Source of the DNA: Ruegeria conchae
Lineage (GTDB): Bacteria; Pseudomonadota; Alphaproteobacteria; Rhodobacterales; Rhodobacteraceae
DNA length: 64,000 nucleotides
Direction of reading: 5' to 3'
NCBI RefSeq assembly: GCF_000192475.1
Contig: NZ_AEYW01000012.1
Coordinates: 1-64,000 of the forward strand
In this document: positions 10,078 through 19,852 of the stretch, piece by piece
How positions within the stretch are numbered: position 1 is the stretch's first letter
How the letters are laid out: each line of letters opens with the position of its first letter
The notes under the pieces: model-generated
What the model was told of the DNA's origin: nothing
Databases searched by the model: none
What the model saw: only the letters and a program-made list of their open reading frames with translations
Made by a program: the position numbers and the translations under genes

Positions 10078-10305
10078 TAATAATCACAATACTTCAGCTA
10101 GTGTTTAACACTTCTTTGACATTAAGACACCTGAGGTGTTCTCAAGCTGGGCGTAGCTCGCAATGTGTTGCTGGCACTTTCCAAATGACACTGATTGGAT
10201 AAGTAAACGAATGACCAGCTGCCCCGCGGTCAAAATTGCAACGATGCAGTTTATCCTAGCCCCTAAACCTGGGCCATTAATGTTGCTGAGAATGGAGGAG
10301 TTGAG

Positions 10306-10434
10306 ATGGCGAGAAAGCGACACTCATACGAAGACATCTTGAAGCTGCTGCGTGCGATTGAGTTGAAGCTTGCGGATGGCAGCGACGTGCAGTCAGCGTG
10401 CCGCGCTGTCGGTATTAAAGCGTTTCGGGATTAA
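10306..10434 (+). pseudogene. 5' fragment of an IS3-type orfA transposase gene
   Basis: A good ribosome-binding site (GGAGGAG) precedes an ATG that encodes RKRHSYEDILKLLRAIELK followed by SDVQSACRAVGI, an HTH protein typical of IS3-family orfA. The match ends at about 10417, then a few unrelated codons and a stop follow. The break coincides with the truncated end of an IS6-family element on the other strand. Confidence 0.65.
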
Positions 10435-11060
10435 CCTGAGGTATATCCGGAAGCCTTGAAGTAGTTCCAGCACTCAGTCGGATCGCACAATTCGCAAATT
10501 TCCCCAATTGCGTTGAACACTTCGGTGAAGGTCCTGGCACCGATCCTTCGCAAGTGGGGGTCTGTCCCCAGCCGGAGCAAACCCCAACCAAAGCTCTTGA
10601 GCATCTTGTTGATCGCCTTGATGCCAGTTGTGTTGGCACCACTTTTGTCGATGGCGATCTTGCGTGGTAACCTGTTCACCGCGAGCGTGCGGGCGAAAAA
10701 CTTCGTCGCCGCGGCGTTGTTCCGGCGCTCGGACAATATGAAATCCAGAATCTTACCGTGTTTTTCGATTGCTCGGTAAAGATAAACCCGCCCGCCCCTC
10801 ACTTTTAAAAATGTTACATCCATGCGCCACGAACGGTCTGCGGGACGCTTTTCATACCGCGCTGTTTCAGCAATGAGGCCTGCATACCGACCGACACAGC
10901 GGTTTAGCGTTGTGTATCATGGTCGACGCCGCGTTCCGCCATGATTTCTTCTAGATCCCAGTATGAAACACCGTAGCGCAGGTAGAAGAAAACCGCGTGC
11001 AGGATCACGTCTTTCGGAAAATGCGCGTTTAAAAAAAAGATAGTCACGGTCTGCTCCTGT
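10431..11060 (-). pseudogene. IS6-family DDE transposase, frameshifted
   Basis: The distal part reads MDVTFLKVRGGRVYLYRAIE, then DKSGANTTGIKAINKML, to the stop at 10431. Upstream in the same frame is TLNRCVGRYAGLIAETARYE. Further upstream, in another frame, are HFPKDVILHAVFFYLRYGVS and WDLEEIMAERGVDHDT. The frame change is near 10915, and the extreme 5' end is also disturbed in a T/A run. The family's N-terminal zinc/HTH part, D and D motifs can all be traced, but no single frame encodes them. Confidence 0.85.
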
Positions 11061-11127
11061 CATGTCAGCATGCGTAACCAGAACTGTGTTCGATCTGACA
11101 GGTAGGGGCGAATTTTGCGACAGAACC
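10431..11127 (-). mobile_element. IS6-family insertion sequence, one end lost
   Basis: The right end carries TTTTGCGACAGAACC (11113-11127), the inverted form of the GGTTCTGTCGCAAAA-type IS6 terminal repeat. No matching repeat is visible at the left, where the element stops at its transposase stop codon beside the orfA fragment. The copy therefore seems truncated or recombined. Confidence 0.75.
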
Positions 11128-11301
11128 CAAAAAACTGACGATAGCTGACAATAAAAAATATCTCGTCCTGTGGGGCTTTTTACGGCTGTGTCAAATAGAT
11201 ACGGGGCGCCGCTCGCTCGCTCTTGTCATCGACCTAATGAATCGCTTTATTGCCCAAAATATAGCAACCATCTCTGAAGCAGATTCAGGCAGGAGCGTAG
11301 A

Positions 11302-12339
11302 GTGCATAATCTTGAGGTCATTGCGCCCAATCTGAAGCGAAGTCTTTCGGGGGTGACAACAACCATTGTCCGCTTACTGCCAATTCAAAAAGAGATGATC
11401 GGCATTCGTGCGACTGGACCGGGTCTTCCGAAGGACATCCCACATATAAGGCTCTGGAGAACATTGTTTTTGCCTCGCGATGTTAAGCGGGTCTGGCACG
11501 CGCGTCGAAATGCTGAAATGCTGATGGGCTTGGTGTTGACAACAATCTTCCGGCGAAACTTCAAACTACTCTTTACGTCAGCAGCCCAACGCAATCATTC
11601 TGCTTACACCAAATGGTTGATATCAAAAATGGATGCACTGATCGCAACAACTCCTCAGGCTGCATCGTTCCTAGATCATCCCGCAACAGTCATTATGCAT
11701 GGTGTGAACACCAACTTGTTCCATCCTGAGGATGATAAAAGAGCTCTAAGAAACAAACTTGGACTTCCTCACTGTACATTGGTTGGTTGCTTCGGCCGTA
11801 TTCGCCCCCAAAAAGGTGTCGACCTATTGGTGGACGCAGCCATTGAAGTGCTGCCTGCGTTTCCAAATGTCGAAATTGTATTCACAGGTCGTACAACAAA
11901 AGAGTTTATCGAGTTTAAACAACAGCAAGAGACAAAATTGCAATCAGGCGGCTTGGCGGAGCGTGTGCACTTCTTAGGTGAACGCCCATGGAGCGAACTT
12001 GTCGAATTATACCGTGCACTGGACTTGTTTGTTGCGCCTGCTCGGCACGAAGGATTTGGACTGACTCCTTTGGAAGCAATGGCTTCAGGTGTTCCCGTCA
12101 TTGCTTGCGATGGGGTAGGCGCCTTTAATGCCCAAATTGAAGATGGCGAGACAGGACGGCTGGTGGAGAAGGCCAATGCCGAGGCTTTGGCTGACGCGCT
12201 TAGAGAAATGCTTTCAGACCGCGACAAACTAACGGTCAAAGGCCGTGCTGCCAGATGCCATGTCCAACAGAATTTTAGAATTGAGAGCGAGGCGAAGGCT
12301 ATAGTTCAAGTGTATCGCTCACTACTAAAAGTTTCCTGA
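11302..12339 (+). CDS. GT4 glycosyltransferase, LpcC-like (lipopolysaccharide core type)
   Basis: 345 residues starting at GTG with AGGAG seven bases upstream. The N-terminus (EVIAPNLKRSLSGVTTTIV) resembles rhizobial LpcC-type core mannosyltransferases, which open with I-A-P-N-x-K-R-x-L-S-G-V-T. The donor domain has GCFGRIRPQKGVDLLVDA, then ARHEGFGLTPLEAMASGVPV with the EX7E-type glutamates. A role in adding a hexose to lipid A-core is plausible. It is flanked by IS remnants on both sides, so it stands alone. Assignment to LpcC specifically is from memory of the family and is not proven. Confidence 0.75.
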   Translation: MHNLEVIAPNLKRSLSGVTTTIVRLLPIQKEMIGIRATGPGLPKDIPHIRLWRTLFLPRDVKRVWHARRNAEMLMGLVLTTIFRRNFKLLFTSAAQRNHSAYTKWLISKMDALIATTPQAASFLDHPATVIMHGVNTNLFHPEDDKRALRNKLGLPHCTLVGCFGRIRPQKGVDLLVDAAIEVLPAFPNVEIVFTGRTTKEFIEFKQQQETKLQSGGLAERVHFLGERPWSELVELYRALDLFVAPARHEGFGLTPLEAMASGVPVIACDGVGAFNAQIEDGETGRLVEKANAEALADALREMLSDRDKLTVKGRAARCHVQQNFRIESEAKAIVQVYRSLLKVS

Positions 12340-12365
12340 CCACCTGAATTTTGCCGAAGCTATTA

Positions 12366-12610
12366 GGGTCAGGATGCATTGATTTTCAACGCGCTGCATG
12401 ATTCACGACTCGAAAATGGAGTGGTGATATAAGCGACCTTTTCCAACTGACCGATGAGCAGATGGCCAAGTTTTCCGCATTTTACCCGAAGTCGCACGGC
12501 AGACCATGGGGCGATGATAGAAGGATACTAGGCGGGATTATCTTCATCAACCGCAATGGATTAAAGTGGCGAGATGCGCCCGAAGCCTACGGTCCGCACA
12601 AAACGCAGGA
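12366..12610 (+). mobile_element. 5' fragment of a second IS5-family element
   Basis: It begins with a terminal repeat similar to that of the element at 5035 (GGGTCAGGATGCATTGA, 12 of 17 matching the other IS5 right end). It encodes SDLFQLTDEQMAKFSAFYP through GGIIFINRNGLKWRDAPEAY. The start codon is changed from ATG to ATA. Similarity ends at about 12610 and nothing of the catalytic domain remains. Confidence 0.75.
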
Positions 12611-12869
12611 TTCATTCGGATCAGGCATCCTTTTCCGTCAGGTGCAGGCAGGCAACGGCGCGGAACTTGCCCGCATTCCATGCAAAATAGAATTGTCCAG
12701 AAGCCCGCCACAGACGCCTGTACGTCTAACTAATTAAACAAAGCCTTTGATCTACACCGTCTTGACCGGGTGGAATTTGATGCATGATCACCGTGTAGAA
12801 TTGGGCCGTTGAACGTGAGCCAACGCCCTTGGCTCTCATTCATTTGGTATACAGCTCTGGTTGCTCTGA

Positions 12870-14423
12870 TTACATCACTGCACCGATCTGCCATGGTACA
12901 AACTCTGCTCCACCAAAACCCAGTTCTTCGCTTTTGGTTTTTTCCCCGCTCGCGACGCGGATAATCATATCGAGTATCTCTTCGCCTTTCTGGGTGATTG
13001 AGACATCATGGCTGACAATGTCGCCGCAGTTAAGGTCCATATCCTCTGACATACGGGCGAACATTTCCGAGTTTGTCGCAAGTTTGATGCAAGGGGTTGG
13101 TTTGTAACCCGAAACAGATCCCCGGCCGGTCGTGAATACAACTATGTTCGCTCCCGAAGCCACTTGCCCGGTGACCGAGCAAGGATCGAAACCTGGGCTG
13201 TCCATGAATACAAATCCTTTTTTGTCGATTTTCTGGCCAAATTCATAGACGTCGCGCAACGGAGCGGTGCCGCTCTTGGCCGTTGCGCCCAAAGATTTCT
13301 CCAGTATGGTTGTCAGACCACCCCGTTTATTGCCGGGACTGGGATTGTTGTCCATCTCGCCGCCATTCCGCGCCGTGTAGTCCTCCCACCATTTGATCCG
13401 CTTGATCAGTTTTTCTCCGATTTCAACCGTTTCGGCGCGACGCGTCAGCAAATGCTCAGCCCCGTATATTTCGGATGTTTCGGATAGAATCGTTGTGCCG
13501 CCGTGTTGAACCAGCAGGTCCGACGCATGTCCCAGGGCTGGATTTGCCGTAATCCCAGAATACCCATCTGACCCGCCACATTGAAGCCCGACCGTGATAT
13601 GTGACACCGGGGCGGGCGCACGTGTCACACAATTGGCGAGTTCCAATATTCCCTGCAGTTCTTTCAATCCGCGCCTCATAGTTTTGCGCGTGCCACCCTC
13701 GTTCTGGATAGTCATGTAGCGCAAAGCTCCATCAGCGCGGATCGATTTTCCCCCAACCAGTTCCGAAAGCTGCATGACTTCGCAGCCAAGCCCGATCAGC
13801 AGGATACCGGCAAAGTTCGGATGTTGAGCATAGCCGGACAATGTTCGAAACAGTGCTTGATAGCCCTCATTGGTTGCAGACATCCCACATCCGGTGCCAT
13901 GCACGATGGGCACGACCCCATCGACGTTTGGGTAGGCGTCCAGCATCCCGTTTCTTTCGGCGGCCTCTGCGATGAATCTCGCGACTGATCCCGAGCAATT
14001 GACCGTTGTAATCAAGCCTACATAATTGCGCGTGCCAACCGTTCCGTCAGACCGGTGATACCCCATAAATTGTCGTGCATCGGCTAAGGCGGGCAGCGGC
14101 TTGGTTTCTGACGCAAACGCATGGTCTTGTTTATGTGCGCCCATTCCAAGGTTCTGCACATGAACATGTTCCCCAATCGCGATGTCCTTTGTCGCCTGAC
14201 CAATGATTTGACCATAGCGATAGACGTATTCGCCAACTGCGATTGATCGGGTGGCGATCTTGTGACCTTTGGGAACAGCGCTTGGCAGCGGTTCAGAGAT
14301 TTCCGGTACGGCTTCACCAGCAGCAATGTCGCGCAGGGCAATGACCACATTGTCCCGCTCATTCAAGCGCAAAACGTTTCGGTGCGGCCTATGGCCAGCT
14401 GCGTCAGGTTCGTTATTCTGCAT
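12870..14423 (-). CDS. UxaA-family sugar-acid dehydratase (altronate/galactarate dehydratase type)
   Basis: 517 residues. The first 90 form an SAF-like domain (LRDIAAGEAVPEISEPLPSA, then YVYRYGQIIGQATKDIAIGE); the rest is the UxaA/GarD C-terminal domain with GTRNYVGLITTVNCSGS, GTGCGMS, GLGCEV, LQCGGSDGYSGITANPALG and MDSPGFDP. Family members are iron-dependent dehydratases of altronate or galactarate. Here it ends an operon for deoxysugar catabolism that already has an enolase-type dehydratase. It may therefore serve a related aldonate such as L-galactonate or D-arabinonate, both products of promiscuous L-fucose dehydrogenases. Substrate is inferred only. Confidence 0.8.
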   Translation of the reverse strand: MQNNEPDAAGHRPHRNVLRLNERDNVVIALRDIAAGEAVPEISEPLPSAVPKGHKIATRSIAVGEYVYRYGQIIGQATKDIAIGEHVHVQNLGMGAHKQDHAFASETKPLPALADARQFMGYHRSDGTVGTRNYVGLITTVNCSGSVARFIAEAAERNGMLDAYPNVDGVVPIVHGTGCGMSATNEGYQALFRTLSGYAQHPNFAGILLIGLGCEVMQLSELVGGKSIRADGALRYMTIQNEGGTRKTMRRGLKELQGILELANCVTRAPAPVSHITVGLQCGGSDGYSGITANPALGHASDLLVQHGGTTILSETSEIYGAEHLLTRRAETVEIGEKLIKRIKWWEDYTARNGGEMDNNPSPGNKRGGLTTILEKSLGATAKSGTAPLRDVYEFGQKIDKKGFVFMDSPGFDPCSVTGQVASGANIVVFTTGRGSVSGYKPTPCIKLATNSEMFARMSEDMDLNCGDIVSHDVSITQKGEEILDMIIRVASGEKTKSEELGFGGAEFVPWQIGAVM

Positions 14424-14429
14424 TGCAGT

Positions 14430-14789
14430 TCACTCAATTACGTCCTTAGGAAAATTGCATCCCGGCTTGGATCTGGCAAAAGTATCGGCTGCGGCTTTGA
14501 TCGAATGCAGATCAATGAGGGCAGGAAAATGACTTTTGGTTAGGCGACTGTTGGCAGACAGACCCACAGCCCCAAGATTGGCAAGGTTTGCACTCGCATT
14601 ACCCGAGATCGTGGCGACGTACACAGCGGGAACTGGTAGTTCGAACAGACACTGTATCGTTGAAATGTCGCGGGACGTGATATCGTAATCCTCGCCGTCC
14701 CTCAGAACAACAATTTGTGGTCCAATCTCAGGAGCCGACAAGCGGCCTACTAAATCACCTCGGGCTGTATACAAGTCAGTTTGTGCCAT
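14430..14789 (-). pseudogene. Truncated N-terminal part of an FAH-family protein
   Basis: A 119-residue frame with VVLRDGEDYDITSRDISTIQ at the start and LIDLHSIKAAADTFARS near the end. Both resemble the N-terminal section of long (about 380-residue) FAH-fold proteins of sugar-acid pathways, where I-K-A-A-G-V-T-F-A leads into the catalytic domain. Here the frame stops just after that motif, eight bases before the UxaA gene, and no metal-binding part follows. I read it as a deletion remnant, though a stand-alone small protein is possible. Confidence 0.5.
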
Positions 14790-14806
14790 GTTGTTTCGCC
14801 TAACGG

Positions 14807-15649
14807 CTACCCAGAAATGACCTGTTGCCGCTGGACACCAAGGCCCTGAATTCCCAGTTCAATACTGTCACCCGGCTTGAGATACGTTTCGGGTTTTTGC
14901 CCCATGCCCACACCCGGAGGTGTACCGGTTGAAATCACATCACCGGGTTGCAACGACATGAACTGCGAAAGATGCGAAACAATGGTCGCAACCCCAAAAT
15001 GCATTGTATTAGTGGAGCCGTCTTGAAAACGATGGCCGTTGACTTCGAGATACATCGGCAAATCTTGCGGGTTGGCGATTTCGTCTTTGGTTACCAGCCA
15101 AGGACCGATCGGGCCAAAAGTATCTGCCGATTTGCCTTTGACCCATTGACCTGACCGATGCAACTGAAAGTCGCGTTCCGACAGGTCATTCACGACGCAG
15201 TATCCTGCTACGTATTCCAGTGCTTCTTCTTCAGAAACATATTTGGCTTGTTTCCCGATAACGACGCCCAATTCGACCTCCCAATCGGTTTTGATCGAAC
15301 TGCGCGGGATTTCGATATTGTCATCGGGTCCGACAATAGCCGAGGTCGCTTTGAAGAACACGACGGGTTCGTCGGGCAAAGACATGCCGCTTTCGGCGGC
15401 GTGATCTGCGTAGTTCAGGCCAATGCAGATGAATTTCCCGACATTTCCAACGCAAGGGCCCAGTCTTGGATCACCGTCCACCAGCGGAAGTGTCTCATGG
15501 TCAAGGGCGCGAATTTTGTTCAAGCCTTCATCATTTAACGCATCGCCAGAAATATCGCTGATCCAATGGGACAGGTCACGAATGGCACCGTTGTCGTCTA
15601 GCAAGCCAGGTTTTTCGGCACCGGCGGGGCCAAAACGTAATAGTCTCAT
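14807..15649 (-). CDS. FAH-family hydrolase, probable 2,4-diketo-3-deoxy-L-fuconate hydrolase
   Basis: 280 residues, the normal size for the short FAH group. It contains FICIGLNYADHAAESG, the metal-ligand stretch DWEVELGVVIG, DLSERDFQLHRSGQWVKGKS and ISTGTPPGVGMG. In the oxidative L-fucose route this family cleaves 2,4-diketo-3-deoxy-L-fuconate to pyruvate and L-lactate. Its position next to the SDR that would make that diketone supports the assignment. It is cytoplasmic and requires Mg or Mn. Related acylpyruvases have the same motifs, so the substrate rests on context. Confidence 0.8.
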   Translation of the reverse strand: MRLLRFGPAGAEKPGLLDDNGAIRDLSHWISDISGDALNDEGLNKIRALDHETLPLVDGDPRLGPCVGNVGKFICIGLNYADHAAESGMSLPDEPVVFFKATSAIVGPDDNIEIPRSSIKTDWEVELGVVIGKQAKYVSEEEALEYVAGYCVVNDLSERDFQLHRSGQWVKGKSADTFGPIGPWLVTKDEIANPQDLPMYLEVNGHRFQDGSTNTMHFGVATIVSHLSQFMSLQPGDVISTGTPPGVGMGQKPETYLKPGDSIELGIQGLGVQRQQVISG

Positions 15650-15666
15650 ATCGCTATCCTCTTCGA

Positions 15667-16425
15667 TCAGATGGTCCAGCCGCCATCTATGGCAAATGGC
15701 TGACCGGATGTGTATTTGCTGGCGTCGCTAGCAAGATACAGTGCGAGCTCGGCTATCTCGCCGGCGGATCCGATCCGGCCCATCGGTTGTCGTGCTATGA
15801 AATCTGTCATTGCTTGTTCGTAGTCCCCAGTCGCTCGCAACCGATCGTGCAGGCTGGGGCTGTCAACCGTGCCAGGGCAAATGGCGTTACAGCGGATCCC
15901 TTTTGTAACAAAATCGGCAGCGACTGATTTAGTGATGCCGATCACGGCAGCTTTCGATGCACAATAGGCAAAGCGGTTCGGTACGCCTTTCAACGAAGAT
16001 GCAACCGAAGACATATTGATTATCGACCCGCCACCATTTTCAATCATGCCGGGCAGCACCAGCCGGATCAAACTGTACATGGCTTTGACATTCAGGTCGA
16101 AGCTGAAGTCCCAATCCTCTTCGGTACAGTCAAGAACGGAACCGCTTGCAACGTAACCGGCGCAGTTAAACAGAACGTCAAGAGCGGGCATATCAGCTAC
16201 AGCAGCCGTAACTACCGCGCCATCGGTGACATCAAGTTTGAGTGGAACAATTCCTTTTATTCCATTCAATTCGGCCAGCGTCGCGTCATTGATGTCACTC
16301 GCGATAACGTTTGCGCCTTCGGAGGCAAACAGCTCGGCTGATGCGCGGCCGATACCCTGGCCGGCCGCGGTGATCAGGATGCGCTTTCCTTCCAAACGGT
16401 TCGTTGGTCTGTAATTTTTCATCAT
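15667..16425 (-). CDS. SDR oxidoreductase, probable 2-keto-3-deoxy-L-fuconate dehydrogenase
   Basis: 252 residues, classical short-chain dehydrogenase. The Rossmann motif is TAAGQGIG, followed by the acidic residue of ASDIND that selects NAD(H), then NCAG, the catalytic serine in MSSVAS and YCASK with the catalytic Tyr and Lys. The TAAGQGIGRA opening is shared with the BDH2/2-keto-3-deoxy-L-fuconate dehydrogenase group. It would oxidise C4 of 2-keto-3-deoxy-L-fuconate, upstream of the FAH hydrolase encoded next to it. It starts directly after the mutarotase gene, which is consistent with one transcript. Confidence 0.8.
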   Translation of the reverse strand: MMKNYRPTNRLEGKRILITAAGQGIGRASAELFASEGANVIASDINDATLAELNGIKGIVPLKLDVTDGAVVTAAVADMPALDVLFNCAGYVASGSVLDCTEEDWDFSFDLNVKAMYSLIRLVLPGMIENGGGSIINMSSVASSLKGVPNRFAYCASKAAVIGITKSVAADFVTKGIRCNAICPGTVDSPSLHDRLRATGDYEQAMTDFIARQPMGRIGSAGEIAELALYLASDASKYTSGQPFAIDGGWTI

Positions 16426-16755
16426 TCAATCCGTATGAAATACTTCTTCCATCATTGCCCATTGCTCACCTTCTTTTCGCGAGGTAAGCGGTGACTGACA
16501 GGGATCGGTTTGGGTCCACCATTCCTGAGTTTTGGGGTCCTTGGCCATCTCGGCCATATCTGCAGCAAAGTCCGTACCGTGATACTCCCAGTATCCAAAA
16601 AGAACATTTTCCGGTTCTCGCAGGAATATGGTGTAATTGCGGATATTGCTGTGCTGGATCTGCTTCAGAACCTCAGGCCAAGCGTTGGCGTGTAGGCGTT
16701 TGTACTCATCTATCATCTCGGGTTTGATCCCGATCATCATTCCCATCCGGTGCAC
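16426..16755 (-). CDS. RhaM-family sugar mutarotase (L-fucose/L-rhamnose type)
   Basis: 109 residues when started at the GTG at 16755, which has GAGAGGAG eight bases upstream; an ATG three codons later is also possible. The family pattern is clear: IKPEMIDEYKRLHANAWPEV, NIRNYTIFL, GYWEYHG and WWTQTDPCQSPL. These small dimers interconvert alpha and beta anomers of 6-deoxyhexoses to feed the next enzyme. The gene lies between the dehydratase and the SDR gene, which suits an L-fucose anomerase role. A longer frame exists upstream but overlaps the dehydratase gene. Confidence 0.85.
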   Translation of the reverse strand: MHRMGMMIGIKPEMIDEYKRLHANAWPEVLKQIQHSNIRNYTIFLREPENVLFGYWEYHGTDFAADMAEMAKDPKTQEWWTQTDPCQSPLTSRKEGEQWAMMEEVFHTD

Positions 16756-16769
16756 GTGTCGAACTCCTC

Positions 16770-17882
16770 TCACGCTGCATCTTTGACGTTGTGCGAGACC
16801 AGTTCCATGGCCTTGATGGCATCCCAATCCCAATCGATTCCCAACCCGGGAGCCTCGGATGGAATGCCGTGCCCGTCTATCATTTGCATGCCAGATTTGG
16901 TCACACTGTCCAATTGGGGGATATGCTCAAGCCAGGTGGCATTTGACACAGCACATACCAAAGGAAGATGAAGTTCCATCAGAAAATGGGGGCAAACGGC
17001 GATGTTGAAAGCTTCGGCCATGTGTGCTGTTTTCAGCCACGGGGTGATGCCCCCGATCCGGGCGACATCCACCTGAATGATCGAAGCTGCACCCGTTTGC
17101 ATGTAGTCCTTGAATTGGCTGATCGAGTACATGCTTTCACCAACGGCAACAGGAACGCTGGTATGTCGGGCAAGTTCAACATGCGCCGAGACATCATCTG
17201 CTTTGATGGGTTCTTCAAACCACGCAATGTTCAGTTCTTCCAGCATGCGTGCACAGCGGATTGATTCCGACAGGCTAAAGCTCTGGTTCCCGTCGGTCAT
17301 AATTTCGAAGTTATTGCCCACGGCCTCACGCACAGCCCCCAATCTGGCTCGATCCTGCGCAATTAGTTCCGAGCCGACTTTGATTTTGGAACCTTTGAAA
17401 CCTTCCTCCTTTGCCGCGAGCGTGTTTTCAACAAGTTCTGATGTTGAATAATGTAGCCAACCACCTTCTGTCGTGTAGAGGCGCATTTTGTCTTTCGCCC
17501 CACCGGCAGCCTTCCACAAGGGCAGGCCCTTCTTGCAGCAGTTCAAGTCCCAAAGTGCCGTATCGATCGCAGCCAGTGCTAGCGATGTAATTGCGCCGAC
17601 TGCCGTTGCATGAGTGAGGTATAGAAGCTCACGCCAGATCTGTTCAAAACGCTCGGAATCTTTTCCTATCAAGGCGGGCGCAAGCGTTTTTTCCAGCAGG
17701 GCAACGACCGAGGGTCCACCGGTGCCGATCGTGTAGGTGTAACCGACCCCTTTCGCGCCGTCGCTGTCATGCACAATGACAATCGGGGTTTCCTGACTTA
17801 CAAAGGACTGGATCGCATCGACCCGTTTAACCTTTGGCACCAGATCGATCATCTTGATCTCTACATGGGTGATTTTCGCCAT
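16770..17882 (-). CDS. Enolase-superfamily sugar-acid dehydratase, candidate L-fuconate dehydratase
   Basis: 370 residues, mandelate racemase subgroup. It shows the K-x-K acid/base motif (GSKIKVG), metal ligands in MTDGNQ, WFEEP and VGES, the Asp of IQVDVARIGGI and the His of CPHFLMELHLPL. Overall it is closer to talarate/galactarate-dehydratase-like proteins of about 370-400 residues than to the longer Xanthomonas L-fuconate dehydratase. In context it should dehydrate L-fuconate to 2-keto-3-deoxy-L-fuconate. That substrate is an inference from the neighbours (lactonase, SDR, FAH) and could instead be L-rhamnonate or L-galactonate. Confidence 0.75.
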   Translation of the reverse strand: MAKITHVEIKMIDLVPKVKRVDAIQSFVSQETPIVIVHDSDGAKGVGYTYTIGTGGPSVVALLEKTLAPALIGKDSERFEQIWRELLYLTHATAVGAITSLALAAIDTALWDLNCCKKGLPLWKAAGGAKDKMRLYTTEGGWLHYSTSELVENTLAAKEEGFKGSKIKVGSELIAQDRARLGAVREAVGNNFEIMTDGNQSFSLSESIRCARMLEELNIAWFEEPIKADDVSAHVELARHTSVPVAVGESMYSISQFKDYMQTGAASIIQVDVARIGGITPWLKTAHMAEAFNIAVCPHFLMELHLPLVCAVSNATWLEHIPQLDSVTKSGMQMIDGHGIPSEAPGLGIDWDWDAIKAMELVSHNVKDAA

Positions 17883-17883
17883 T

Positions 17884-18981
17884 TCAGTTGCTCCGGATCA
17901 CTTGGGTGGTTTGAGCGTCGAAGATGTGTGCTTTTTCAAGCGCCAATCGGCAGGTCATTGTTTCGCCTGACGTAACGGGGCGCGGGTTCAGCATCTTACA
18001 TTGGATTTCAGTGCTCGCGAGCGTCGCAAATAACAAAGTCTCCGTTCCAAGCGGTTCTGAAAGATCGATCCTGAGGGCGATGTCCGCAGTCTCGCCCTCG
18101 TCAGATACGCCGTGACCCACAGGGCTCAGATTATCTGCCCTGAAACCATATTTGACCTTCTGGCCCGGCTGCACACTTTCCCGCGGCGACGAAGGTATCG
18201 GGAGTTCCTGACCATCGATAAGCCGAACAGTTCTGTTTTCTGTTACCACCCCATCCAGCAAATTCATCGGTGGTGACCCGATGAATGTCGCAACAAAGGT
18301 GTTCACGGGCGCGTTAAACAACTCTAACGGCGTGCCAACCTGTACGATATGGCCATCACGCATCAGAACGATCCGATCAGCAAGCGTCATGGCTTCGACC
18401 TGATCATGGGTCACGTAGATGATCGTATTCCCGACTTTCTGATGCAGTTTTTTGATTTCCACGCGCATTTGCGTGCGCAGCTTTGCATCGAGGTTGGAGA
18501 GAGGCTCGTCGAACAAAAATACGTCCGGATGCCGAACGATGGCACGACCCATGGCGACACGCTGGCGTTGACCACCGGACAGAGCGGCTGGTTTGCGGTC
18601 CATCAACTCTTCTAGGCCAAGAATTGCAGCCGCTTCGTTAACCGCTGATGTAATCTCGCTTTCGGGGCGTTTTGCGATGTGCAGCGAAAAACCCAGATTC
18701 TCGCGCACGCACATATGTGGGTAAAGGGCATAATTCTGAAACACCATCGAGATGTTACGCTCGCGTGGGGGCAGATCGTTCACAACCCGCCCACCGATCG
18801 AGACCTCGCCACCTGAAATGTCTTCAAGCCCGGCGATCATCCGCAGCGTCGTGGATTTGCCACAACCCGACGGCCCAACCAACACCACAAATTCACCGTC
18901 ACGAATTTCAAGATCAATGCCGTGAACCGCCTGATGTTCCCCATAGCGTTTGATCACATTGGAAAGGGTAACTTCTGTCAT
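17884..18981 (-). CDS. Sugar ABC transporter ATP-binding protein, UgpC/MalK type
   Basis: 365 residues. Walker [11 protein letters not shown], signature [14 protein letters not shown], Walker [17 protein letters not shown], switch His in [10 protein letters not shown], and a C-terminal TOBE/OB regulatory domain from about residue 235. It energises uptake through the two permeases encoded immediately upstream. The start lies four bases after the permease stop and the stop is next to the dehydratase start, indicating one operon for transport and catabolism. Confidence 0.93.
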   Translation of the reverse strand: MTEVTLSNVIKRYGEHQAVHGIDLEIRDGEFVVLVGPSGCGKSTTLRMIAGLEDISGGEVSIGGRVVNDLPPRERNISMVFQNYALYPHMCVRENLGFSLHIAKRPESEITSAVNEAAAILGLEELMDRKPAALSGGQRQRVAMGRAIVRHPDVFLFDEPLSNLDAKLRTQMRVEIKKLHQKVGNTIIYVTHDQVEAMTLADRIVLMRDGHIVQVGTPLELFNAPVNTFVATFIGSPPMNLLDGVVTENRTVRLIDGQELPIPSSPRESVQPGQKVKYGFRADNLSPVGHGVSDEGETADIALRIDLSEPLGTETLLFATLASTEIQCKMLNPRPVTSGETMTCRLALEKAHIFDAQTTQVIRSN

Positions 18982-18985
18982 TCTA

Positions 18986-19849
18986 TTATCCTTTGACGCC
19001 GCCGAAGGTCAGGCCGGCTATCAGGTGTTTCTGGACGATAAAGGTGAGGATCAGCGCGGGTAGGATCATAAGAACCGCCAAAGCACACATGCCGCCCCAG
19101 TTGATGGTGAATTCGGCAGTGAAATCCAGCAAGCCGACCGGCATGGTCTTTGAGCCCACTGACCGAGTCAGTTGCGACGCTAGCGCAAACTCGTTCCACG
19201 AGGTCAGGAAGGCAAAGATCGCCGCCGATGCAACACCCGAGCGGGCCACCGGAAACTCGACTTTCCAGAAGGCCTGCCAACGGGTGCACCCATCGATCTC
19301 GGCCGCCTCGTGCAGCTCTTTGGGGATTTGCCGGAAGAACCCATCGGTCAACCAAATGGTAAAAGGCACGTTCATTGCGACATATACGAGGATCAGCCCG
19401 AAATGGGTGTCGATGATTCCAACCTTGGCAAATACGATGAACAAGGGCAGGGAAAGGGCCACTCCGGGAACTGCTCGAAACAGCATGAGGCCAACGAAAT
19501 AACCTGACTTTCCGGAGAATTTGTAACGCGCAAATGCATAACCGCCAGACATTCCTATAAGAACTGCAATTCCCGTCGAAGTCACCGAGATCACGATCGA
19601 GTTCCAAAGATACGAGAAGACAGGGACCCCGCCCTGACCTGCACCTCCGAACATTGCGCGATAGTGGTCAAGCGTGAAGCTCGGGTTCCACACCGGTGGT
19701 TTCGCCATGATTTCTACCGTCGGCCGGAAGCTATTCAGGATGATCCAGAGCCCGGGAATGCAGATTATGGACATCACGAGAAAGAGGCCGACGAAATGCA
19801 GGCCCTTTAGCATGCGGCGGCGGTTTCGATGAGCTTGGTTGCGATCCAT
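18986..19849 (-). CDS. Carbohydrate ABC transporter permease, MalG type
   Basis: 287 residues with six predicted membrane segments. The EAA loop that docks to the ATPase reads [20 protein letters not shown]. The N-terminal cytoplasmic stretch is basic ([13 protein letters not shown]). It pairs with the MalF-type permease whose stop lies three bases upstream and with the ATPase downstream. It forms half of the inner-membrane channel of the CUT1-type importer. Confidence 0.93.
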   Translation of the reverse strand: MDRNQAHRNRRRMLKGLHFVGLFLVMSIICIPGLWIILNSFRPTVEIMAKPPVWNPSFTLDHYRAMFGGAGQGGVPVFSYLWNSIVISVTSTGIAVLIGMSGGYAFARYKFSGKSGYFVGLMLFRAVPGVALSLPLFIVFAKVGIIDTHFGLILVYVAMNVPFTIWLTDGFFRQIPKELHEAAEIDGCTRWQAFWKVEFPVARSGVASAAIFAFLTSWNEFALASQLTRSVGSKTMPVGLLDFTAEFTINWGGMCALAVLMILPALILTFIVQKHLIAGLTFGGVKG

Positions 19850-19852
19850 CGA

